NCBI GenBank assembly: GCA_016929205.1
Contig: JAFGJF010000440.1
Coordinates: 1 to 7,032 of the forward strand
Source of the DNA: Anaerolineae bacterium
GTDB taxonomy: Bacteria > Chloroflexota > Anaerolineae > JAFGEY01
Direction of reading: 5' to 3'
DNA: 7,032 nt
A program made the position numbers and the translations under genes. Under the pieces are notes generated by a model. The model did no database searches. It saw only the letters and a program-made list of their open reading frames with translations, and was not told the DNA's origin. Below, one piece after another: positions 1 through 5,432 of the stretch (position 1 is the first letter of the stretch; each line of letters opens with the position of its first letter).

Positions 1-1
1 G

Positions 2-1759
2 CTGGCGATCGAACTGCCGCAGCGTGATGTGCGCGCATTGGCAGAACGCCTGGCAAAGACGGGGCCGATTCCCGAGGTCGTCTATGAAACGCCACCCGTC
101 TACACTTTGGGCGAGTCCTCTCGGTTATGGGTAGGGAATGTGGATACGATGGAGCATTTCAGTGTCACCGCCGTGCTTCGCGCCGTGACACCGCATCTCT
201 ATGTATGGGTTGAAGATGGGCTGCGCTACGATCAAGAGGCGCTGGTTCGTTCGGCGGAGAATTTTGAAAAGAACATTTATCCGACCAACCGCGAGTTTTT
301 TGGCAGCGAGTGGTCTCCTGGCGTGGATAACGATCTGCACCTGCACATTTTGCACTCCTCCGGGGAGCATATGGGGGCCAGTGTCGCGGGGTATTATTCC
401 AGCGCCGACGAGGTTGCACAGTTGGCCAATCCCTACTCGAACGAACGCGAGATGTTTTACATTTCGTTGAGCGGTGCCAGCCCGGGTAGTGATTTTTACG
501 ATGGGGTGTTGGCCCACGAGTTCCAGCATATGATCCACTGGGCCAACGACCGCAATGAAGAAACCTGGGTCAATGAAGGGTGCTCCGAGCTGGCGGCTTA
601 TCTGAACAATTACGATCCCGGCGGTTTTGAATGGTTATTTCTGGCTGACCCGGACGTACAGTTGACGACCTGGGCCGAGTTTGGGGATGCGGCAGCGCAT
701 TACGGCAACAGCTACCTCTTTATGGCCTATTTCCTGGGGCGTTTCGGAGAAGAGACCATGCAACGCGTCGTTGCTCATCCGGCAAATGGCATCGTGGGAT
801 TTGACCAGGTGTTACTGTCTTACGATCTGAGGTTTGAGGATGTGTTTGCCGATTGGTTGATTGCCAATTATGCCGATAACGTTGCCGGCAGTACGCAAAA
901 GCAATATCACTATCCCGATCATGTCGTGGGGCCGGTCTCGGTGGATATTTCACACGATCGATATCCTGTGCAGCGTTCAAGTACGGTTCACCAATACGCA
1001 GCAGACTATATCGAGCTAAAGGGTGAGGGCGACGTGGCCATATCGTTTAGCGGCGATACGCAGGCCAGGTTGGTTCCCGCGAATGCGCACAGTGGGCAGA
1101 TGATGTGGTGGGCTAATCGTGGCGATGATAGCGATACGGCATTGACGCGAGCATTTGATCTACGGTCGCTGGAACATGCGACGCTACAAGTGTGGATGTG
1201 GTACGACATTGAGAAAAGTTGGGATTACGGGTACGTTGTGCTGTCAACGGATGGCGGCCGGACGTGGGACGTGCTGACCGGTTCTTCCTCGACGGCGAGC
1301 GATCCCAATGGGAACAGCTTTGGCCCGGCATACACCGGCGAGAGTGGCGGATGGATTCAAGAGGGTTTTGATTTGAGTCCGTACGTTGGTCAGGAAGTGC
1401 TGTTGCGATTCGAATATGTTACCGATGATGCGATCAATCATCCTGGTTGGTTGATCGACGACATTTCGATCCCCGAATTGAACTACCTGTACGATGGCGA
1501 ATCGGGAACAGATGGGTGGGAGAGCAGCGGGTTCATTTACAGCGACAATCTTGTGTCACAACACTACCTTGTCCGGTTGATCACGTTTGGCCAACAGATG
1601 GACGTTCGGGTTATCGACCTGGATGAGACGCAAAGTGGCAGCGTCGAGCTGCGCGGCTTGGGCGATGCGATTGACTCAGCCGTGCTTGTCGTCTCGGCGT
1701 TGGCGCCTGTGACCACGGAAGTGGCGTCCTATGAATACACTATCGAGTTGCTGGACTAA
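2..1759 (+). CDS. Secreted zinc metallopeptidase with C-terminal immune-inhibitor-A/MAM-like domain (5' partial)
   Basis: The frame is open to the first base of the window (it reads LAIELPQRDVRALAERL), so the GTG at 29 is an internal Val and the true start and any signal peptide lie upstream. Counting from base 29, residues 163-167 are HEFQH, the HExxH zinc/catalytic motif (bases 515-529). WVNEGCSEL follows at 180-188, where E183 is the likely third zinc ligand, as in gluzincin peptidases. The pairing of HEFQHMIH with an NEGxSE element resembles M30 (hyicolysin)-like enzymes more than the classical M6 motif. Residues about 354-484 form a beta-rich domain running from WWANRGDDSDTAL through LSTDGGRTWDVL to GWLIDDISIPEL. 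This is the MAM/jellyroll-like module usually attached to immune inhibitor A-type secreted proteases. A further beta domain of about 90 residues ends the protein. Expected role: extracellular hydrolysis of proteins, substrate unknown. Gene 2 follows after 17 bases, so co-transcription is likely. Peptidase class is well supported; exact family is inference. Confidence 0.85.
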   Translation: MAIELPQRDVRALAERLAKTGPIPEVVYETPPVYTLGESSRLWVGNVDTMEHFSVTAVLRAVTPHLYVWVEDGLRYDQEALVRSAENFEKNIYPTNREFFGSEWSPGVDNDLHLHILHSSGEHMGASVAGYYSSADEVAQLANPYSNEREMFYISLSGASPGSDFYDGVLAHEFQHMIHWANDRNEETWVNEGCSELAAYLNNYDPGGFEWLFLADPDVQLTTWAEFGDAAAHYGNSYLFMAYFLGRFGEETMQRVVAHPANGIVGFDQVLLSYDLRFEDVFADWLIANYADNVAGSTQKQYHYPDHVVGPVSVDISHDRYPVQRSSTVHQYAADYIELKGEGDVAISFSGDTQARLVPANAHSGQMMWWANRGDDSDTALTRAFDLRSLEHATLQVWMWYDIEKSWDYGYVVLSTDGGRTWDVLTGSSSTASDPNGNSFGPAYTGESGGWIQEGFDLSPYVGQEVLLRFEYVTDDAINHPGWLIDDISIPELNYLYDGESGTDGWESSGFIYSDNLVSQHYLVRLITFGQQMDVRVIDLDETQSGSVELRGLGDAIDSAVLVVSALAPVTTEVASYEYTIELLD

Positions 1760-1763
1760 TTTT

Positions 1764-1770
1764 GGGAGGA
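1764..1770 (+). promoter_or_regulatory. Ribosome binding site of the 415-residue unknown protein
   Basis: GGGAGGA lies 6 bases before the ATG at 1777, inside the 17-base gap after the peptidase stop codon (TAA at 1757-1759). It fixes the start of gene 2 and, with no room for a promoter or terminator in the gap, supports translation from a shared transcript. Confidence 0.8.
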
Positions 1771-1776
1771 TGAACG

Positions 1777-3024
1777 ATGGCCGTCGAATATCCTGACGTT
1801 ATGAATGACATTACCGATGCGCGAAAACGGTTTGAGAGCGGAGCGGTGCAGTTTCTCGCCGAGTTTGCGCCCCAAGCAGCGCCTGCCGGAAGCCTGGCAC
1901 AGATGCCGCTGACGATGCAGAATGTGATGGACGTTCCGGTCAAGGTTGCGATTCGACTCGAGTTGCCAGCGGTCAAGGGCAAATTGAAGCGTTTGCCGCA
2001 GCCGTTATTTCAGATCTTGCAGGCTGAAATCAGTCTGACGCTGGAAAGTGCCGAGGTGGTGCAGTTGACGATCCCCATTTACATCCAGCCACACGTGCCG
2101 GCTGACGCGTATCCGTTTTCGGTCGCGATCCGTTCCGCGCCGGCGGAGCAGGGCACACGTGTTCGCTCAAAACAGAGTGAAAACCACCTGGGCGATCTCA
2201 AAATCAGGCTGCCGCAAGGGTTGGGCATCACCCAGATCGCTTCCTGGGGATTCGAGGCCAAAGAAACACAGCAGCAAGTGGTCTCGCTTACCGTGAGCGA
2301 TGCCGTTGAGACGCCAGAGACGGTTGATAACGAGGCGCTCAAGCCCGCCCTGAATTCTGTTTGGACTGTACAGGATTGGGATCTCATTCCTCCCGCCCGC
2401 CGTGAGATGAACGAACGGCGCATTCACATTATGTCGCAACTGACCGCCGAGACGTTGTATTTGCCGTTCATCAAGCAAACGCAAGCTTTTTTTGCGTCAA
2501 GTGGTGTCCAACTCCACGTTGGCGAGGCAATTTTTCTGTCCAAGATCTTGACCTACATGGTGGTGTACATGGCCAGCAAACCCGAGTGGCTGGATTGCCT
2601 GTTGGTGCCGATTTATGCCTTTGCCCAGGCGAGCGGCGAGTCTACCGGCGACATCGTGTGGCTGCTGACGGAATTGGGCTACATTCAGGTGCTCGAGTTT
2701 GCCATTGCTGCCAGTTTTACAATGGCAGAGGACGCGCTGCGGCGTCAATTGTGGAAGCCCTCAGAACAGCGCGCTGTGCGAGATTTTATTGTCTCTTGTT
2801 TGGATGAGGGTCAGGATTTGCCGAACGAGTTTGTGTATTTGCCGCTTCTGCTGGGGGGGATGCTTGTTGCCGATCAAGTGGTAATGGAAGGTGAGGATAT
2901 GCAGCAGAGCTTTCGCATCCTGGCTAGTGCCAAAGCCGACAAAGCCGACCTGTTTGCCGATCCCGATTTGCGGGAACTGGATCAGGCGTTCAATCACATT
3001 CTAGCGCAAAAAGCAGGCCAATAG
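1777..3024 (+). CDS. Protein of unknown function, predicted two-domain (beta-rich N-terminus, helical C-terminus)
   Basis: I do not recognise this 415-residue protein. The ATG start is supported by GGGAGGA 6 bases upstream. No signal peptide is visible (MAVEYPDVMNDITDARKRF is polar and mostly acidic), so a cytoplasmic location is likely. Residues about 20-175 alternate short hydrophobic strands and polar turns; the stretch LTMQNVMDVPVKVAIRLELP resembles the Ig-like folds that begin 'N-x-s-d-x-P-v-x-v'. A Pro/Glu-rich hinge lies near 175-205. Residues about 210-415 look helical, with hydrophobic helices such as ILTYMVVYMA and LLLGGMLVADQVV that are too short or too interrupted to be confident membrane spans. 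Lys/Asp/Ala-rich residues near the end (AKADKADLF) are encoded by a 9-base tandem duplication (2932-2949). No catalytic motif was found. It is probably co-transcribed with the preceding peptidase and ends convergently 19 bases from the M1 lipoprotein gene. A role as partner of the peptidase is only a guess from position. Confidence 0.85.
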   Translation: MAVEYPDVMNDITDARKRFESGAVQFLAEFAPQAAPAGSLAQMPLTMQNVMDVPVKVAIRLELPAVKGKLKRLPQPLFQILQAEISLTLESAEVVQLTIPIYIQPHVPADAYPFSVAIRSAPAEQGTRVRSKQSENHLGDLKIRLPQGLGITQIASWGFEAKETQQQVVSLTVSDAVETPETVDNEALKPALNSVWTVQDWDLIPPARREMNERRIHIMSQLTAETLYLPFIKQTQAFFASSGVQLHVGEAIFLSKILTYMVVYMASKPEWLDCLLVPIYAFAQASGESTGDIVWLLTELGYIQVLEFAIAASFTMAEDALRRQLWKPSEQRAVRDFIVSCLDEGQDLPNEFVYLPLLLGGMLVADQVVMEGEDMQQSFRILASAKADKADLFADPDLRELDQAFNHILAQKAGQ

Positions 3025-3049
3025 CTCGAGGATGGCGTTTTTGCTATTG
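3019..3049. repeat. Short inverted repeat spanning both convergent stop codons
   Basis: CAATAGC (3019-3025) and GCTATTG (3043-3049) form a 7-base inverted repeat around a 17-base spacer. It contains the TAG stops of both convergent genes, each of which ends CAA-TAG. There is no T-run directly after either arm, so I do not call it a terminator. It may simply result from both genes ending in Gln-stop. Confidence 0.35.
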
Positions 3050-4666
3050 TTCTCCTACCACCCATTCTTGATACAATTCGTCTAGATTTTGTCCGCTGAG
3101 TTCCTCGGCAATGTCCATCCAATCCTGGGGATAAGCAATGCCGTATTGGTATTGCTTTAGGTATCTCTGCAAAATCGCGTAAAAGGTGTCGTCGCCTACC
3201 TGGCTGCGTATTTCGTGGAAAAAGAGCGGCCCTTTTCCGTATACGATTGCACCATAGATCGGTTCCGGGTAGGAAACGGTGGGCAATCCGATGGCTATCT
3301 TTTGATCCTCTTGATTTAGACTCTTGTACCACCCTTCGAACGAATCTTTCAAGACCGACCGGGCGACCTCCTGCCCATCATAGTGTTCAAAGTAAAGCAG
3401 CGTAGCATATTGCGCCAGTGCCTCATCGAGCCATGGTTCGTCGATCTGGTCGTTACCAACCAGGCTGTACCACCACTGGTGCGCCATTTCATGAGCCGTG
3501 ACGAATTCAAAGAATCCGCCTTCGCGATCGTACAGATGGCGGGCAATGACGATCAACCCCGGATATTCGATCCCGCCGGCCTCGGTGGGTGTTGCCATCA
3601 CGTCCAGTTCGTTGAATGGATAGGGTCCAAACATCTCTTGATACAGGCGCAGTGCCTTGACGGCATAATCGAGTGCCAGCTTGCCGCCTGTATCGTCGCC
3701 GGGCATATAGTAGGACGTGACCAGAATTTGGCCAACAACGTCGGATACCTGGACGTAGGCCGGGCTGGCAATGACGTTAAAATCACGCATTGGCCCGCTG
3801 GCAAACGTCCGAGTCGTCGTGCCGTCGTCGTTATTGTCTTCCTCGATGGCCACGCCCGATGCGGCAACGACGAACTCTTTGGGCAAGGTGAGCCGCACCA
3901 GGTATAGTGCGGTATCGCTAAAAGTGGGGTCGCCATGGATCGGTGCCAGTTCGGCGTTCCACCCTTCATCGTCATAAACGGGGATCATTGCATAGGCGGT
4001 AGGAAGGGCAAGGACCCGATCAAAGTAGCCGTACGGGGCGTATCCGGACAGTGCATCGGCCGGCAGTGTGCCCTCAAAGGACAATACGAGGTCGACTGTC
4101 TTGCCAGGCGAAAGGGGCTCTTGCAGGGGCACATAGATGGCCGAATTCTGGAACTGTAGATCGAATGAGGCCTCTTGACCGTTCAGCAAAATGGTTTGAA
4201 TCTGCGTCGCGCCACCAAAACCGGGCGTGTTGGGTATCAACCGAAAGACAATGTCGGACAGCGGATCGATTTCATGGTTTGTATAACGAACGTACTCTGT
4301 GGCGTGCAAGGTGAGGGCTTGTGGATCGACCCGCAAATCGATGATGTAGCGTGTGGCATCGGCAAAACGATCCACGTCAGATTGAAATTCTGGCAGCATC
4401 GCTTGTTTGTAGGGTGTCAAATCCTGCCAATCCCAAAAAGGAGTTGGCCCTGATGGCGCGGAGGTGGGTGTTGGCGTTGAAACGATGTCGGCAGCCGTCG
4501 TTGGCGTTCGAGTTGGCACAATCGTCGTCGTGGATGTTGCGGTAACCGCCCGGACCGCGGTCGGCGTTGGCTCGACGCTTGGCGTAAAAGGCGATCTAGA
4601 AAACACACAACCTACCAGCAGGTATGTAGCCAGAATCAAAACAACAAGTCCTGGTTGCTTTATCAC
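3044..4666 (-). CDS. Membrane-anchored lipoprotein, M1-family (gluzincin) zinc aminopeptidase-like
   Basis: The start is the GTG at 4666-4664, giving 540 residues. GGAGG lies 5 bases upstream of it, and the next residues form a lipoprotein signal (VIKQPG, a hydrophobic run, then LVGC). Cys20 is the predicted lipidated residue. Residues 26-76 are a Thr/Pro/Ser-rich linker that would hold the enzyme away from the membrane. The N-terminal M1 beta domain follows, about 90-290, including YIIDLRVDPQALTL and LNGQEASFDLQF. The catalytic domain has GGIEYPG at 364-370 (the GxMEN-equivalent exopeptidase loop), HEMAHQWW from 392 (zinc ligands H392 and H396, catalytic E393) and E415 in WLDEALAQY as third ligand at the standard 18-residue spacing. 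Y476 in VYGKG sits 61 residues after E415, matching the catalytic Tyr of M1 enzymes. At 540 residues it lacks the large C-terminal helical domain of PepN-type enzymes. Expected role: trimming peptides outside the cytoplasmic membrane. Family is strongly supported; substrate is unknown. Confidence 0.93.
   Translation of the reverse strand: MIKQPGLVVLILATYLLVGCVFSRSPFTPSVEPTPTAVRAVTATSTTTIVPTRTPTTAADIVSTPTPTSAPSGPTPFWDWQDLTPYKQAMLPEFQSDVDRFADATRYIIDLRVDPQALTLHATEYVRYTNHEIDPLSDIVFRLIPNTPGFGGATQIQTILLNGQEASFDLQFQNSAIYVPLQEPLSPGKTVDLVLSFEGTLPADALSGYAPYGYFDRVLALPTAYAMIPVYDDEGWNAELAPIHGDPTFSDTALYLVRLTLPKEFVVAASGVAIEEDNNDDGTTTRTFASGPMRDFNVIASPAYVQVSDVVGQILVTSYYMPGDDTGGKLALDYAVKALRLYQEMFGPYPFNELDVMATPTEAGGIEYPGLIVIARHLYDREGGFFEFVTAHEMAHQWWYSLVGNDQIDEPWLDEALAQYATLLYFEHYDGQEVARSVLKDSFEGWYKSLNQEDQKIAIGLPTVSYPEPIYGAIVYGKGPLFFHEIRSQVGDDTFYAILQRYLKQYQYGIAYPQDWMDIAEELSGQNLDELYQEWVVGEQ
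4439..4591 (-). other. Thr/Pro/Ser-rich linker of the lipoprotein
   Basis: Codons 26-76 encode a low-complexity stretch with repeated TPT, TRTPT and TSAPSGPTP units between the lipidated Cys20 and the folded enzyme. Such spacers are typical of surface proteins and may be glycosylated. Read in the opposite direction, the same DNA gives a Val/Gly-rich frame that is not a gene. Confidence 0.8.
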
Positions 4667-4671
4667 CGTGT

Positions 4672-4676
4672 CCTCC
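4672..4676 (-). promoter_or_regulatory. Ribosome binding site deciding the lipoprotein start
   Basis: On the minus strand GGAGG is followed by 5 bases (ACACG) and then the GTG at 4666. No comparable site precedes the upstream in-frame TTG at 4741, which lies in the promoter. This selects the GTG as the start. Confidence 0.85.
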
Positions 4677-4711
4677 AAATAGCAGGTATGGATCCGACTG
4701 TGAATGGACAT

Positions 4712-4741
4712 ATTATAGCATACACTCCAGACAGAAAGCAA
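4712..4741 (-). promoter_or_regulatory. Sigma70-type promoter of the M1 lipoprotein gene
   Basis: Read on the minus strand, TTGCTT (4741-4736) is the -35 and a consensus TATAAT (4717-4712) is the -10, separated by 18 bases. TGC directly before the -10 makes it an extended -10. Transcription would begin near 4705, leaving a leader of about 40 bases that contains the GGAGG site. This is sequence-based prediction. Confidence 0.75.
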
Positions 4742-4767
4742 TTGAAACGACGCTCAGGGGCGCAATT

Positions 4768-4796
4768 TTGACCAACGACGAGGGCTGTGATATACT
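4768..4796 (+). promoter_or_regulatory. Sigma70-type promoter of the HNH gene
   Basis: TTGACC (4768-4773) and TATACT (4791-4796) are separated by exactly 17 bases, and TGTGA precedes the -10. Predicted transcription starts near 4803, about 45 bases before the GTG at 4848. Its -35 is 26 bases from the -35 of the opposite promoter, so the two polymerase sites are back to back without overlapping. Confidence 0.75.
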
Positions 4797-4833
4797 TGCT
4801 TTCAGAGGAGGGGTGCGCGTCATCAAACACAAA

Positions 4834-4839
4834 AGGAAG
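4834..4839 (+). promoter_or_regulatory. Ribosome binding site of the HNH gene
   Basis: AGGAAG, an imperfect Shine-Dalgarno sequence, ends 8 bases before the GTG start at 4848. It supports that GTG; there is no other suitable in-frame start close by. Confidence 0.6.
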
Positions 4840-4847
4840 CGCTGAGT

Positions 4848-5351
4848 GTGAATGCTCCAGTCTTGGTGCTCAACGTAAACTTTGAGCCGCTCAACATCTG
4901 TAATACTGCGCGAGCAATGGGCTTGGTGTTGGTGGGTAAGGCCGAGATTATCAAAAATGGGCGGGGTGTGATTCGCACGGCCGCACAGGTTTATGATCGT
5001 CCATCGGTGATCCGCCTGCAATACATGGTTCATCGTCCGCGCCCGCACGTGCGGCTTAACAGTCGCGAAATCTTTCGTCGCGATGGATATCGCTGTCAGT
5101 ATTGTGGGCAATACTCGGCACATCTGACGCTAGATCACGTCGTGCCCAGGTATCGAGGCGGCGGATCGGGATGGGAAAACCTGGTCAGCGCGTGCCCCCA
5201 ATGCAATCGCCACAAAGGAAACCGGACGCCACATGAGGCGGGCATGCATTTGCGCTCGCAGCCGGTAGAACCTCCGGCAACGGCCAAGTATCTGTATGGC
5301 CGGTACCTGCGGCAAAATCAAGAATGGACGCCGTACCTTGAAGGATGGTAG
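4848..5351 (+). CDS. HNH endonuclease-family protein
   Basis: This 167-residue protein has a GTG start, with AGGAAG upstream. Residues 1-60 hold a conserved-looking leader (VLVLNVNFEPLNICNTARAM, then LVLVGKAEII) that I recall in a widespread stand-alone HNH family of Chloroflexota, Cyanobacteria and Actinobacteria. The HNH zinc-finger core follows: C83 and C86 in YRCQYCG, D96-H97 in LDHVVPR (H97 the likely general base), GGGSGWENL with N111, then C116 and C119 in ACPQCNRHKG with N120 in the third HNH position. The four cysteines would bind one structural zinc. All expected core residues are present, so the nuclease fold should be intact. Expected activity: metal-dependent DNA cleavage or nicking. 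The biological role of this family is not clear to me, and no methylase, restriction specificity subunit or intron is nearby. It is a single-gene unit with its own promoter and terminator. Domain call is firm; role is open. Confidence 0.92.
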   Translation: MNAPVLVLNVNFEPLNICNTARAMGLVLVGKAEIIKNGRGVIRTAAQVYDRPSVIRLQYMVHRPRPHVRLNSREIFRRDGYRCQYCGQYSAHLTLDHVVPRYRGGGSGWENLVSACPQCNRHKGNRTPHEAGMHLRSQPVEPPATAKYLYGRYLRQNQEWTPYLEGW

Positions 5352-5362
5352 GCCGTAAGGCC
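5351..5362 (+). other. Small GNRA-type hairpin just after the HNH stop
   Basis: GGCC-GTAA-GGCC can fold into a 4-base-pair stem capped by a GUAA (GNRA-class) tetraloop in RNA. It starts on the last base of the HNH stop codon and precedes the main terminator by 15 bases. It is short and may be chance. Confidence 0.35.
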
Positions 5363-5377
5363 CAAATAGGTGTTACC

Positions 5378-5410
5378 AAGCGCCCGGCTTGACCAAGCCA
5401 GGCGCTTTTT
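5378..5410 (+). terminator. Rho-independent terminator of the HNH gene
   Basis: AAGCGCC (5378-5384) pairs with GGCGCTT (5401-5407), and GGCTT (5386-5390) with AAGCC (5395-5399), with one C/A mismatch and a GACC loop. The right arm runs into TTTTT (5406-5410). It lies 26 bases after the HNH stop and 22 bases before the glycosyltransferase ATG. Confidence 0.85.
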
Positions 5411-5432
5411 GATAGAGAGGATCAAGGTTTTT

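Noticed and set aside
2079..2484. Overlapping minus-strand frames opposite the unknown protein
   Set aside because: They have no start signals and unlikely composition; the plus-strand gene has a strong ribosome binding site and is co-oriented with its neighbour.
2932..2949. Tandem AAAGCCGAC x2
   Set aside because: Only two 9-base copies inside coding sequence (KADKAD); too small to be a repeat element.
3383..3907. 174-residue plus-strand open frame opposite the M1 lipoprotein
   Set aside because: It is antisense to the zinc-binding region of a convincing peptidase, with no ribosome binding site or recognisable domain.
4464..4682. Val/Gly-rich plus-strand frame
   Set aside because: It is the reverse reading of the Thr/Pro linker codons, so the low complexity is explained.
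4713..5123. 136-residue minus-strand open frame across the divergent promoters and the HNH gene
   Set aside because: It overlaps both promoters and the HNH coding region, and its composition resembles no family.
5338..5368. Possible promoter TTGAAG with an A/T-rich -10 upstream of the glycosyltransferase
   Set aside because: No acceptable -10 hexamer lies at 16-18 bases, and the transcript would still have to pass the terminator.
5370..5432. N-terminal extension of the glycosyltransferase from 5370
   Set aside because: It would translate the HNH terminator hairpin and adds residues before a natural first beta strand; the ATG at 5433 is better placed.
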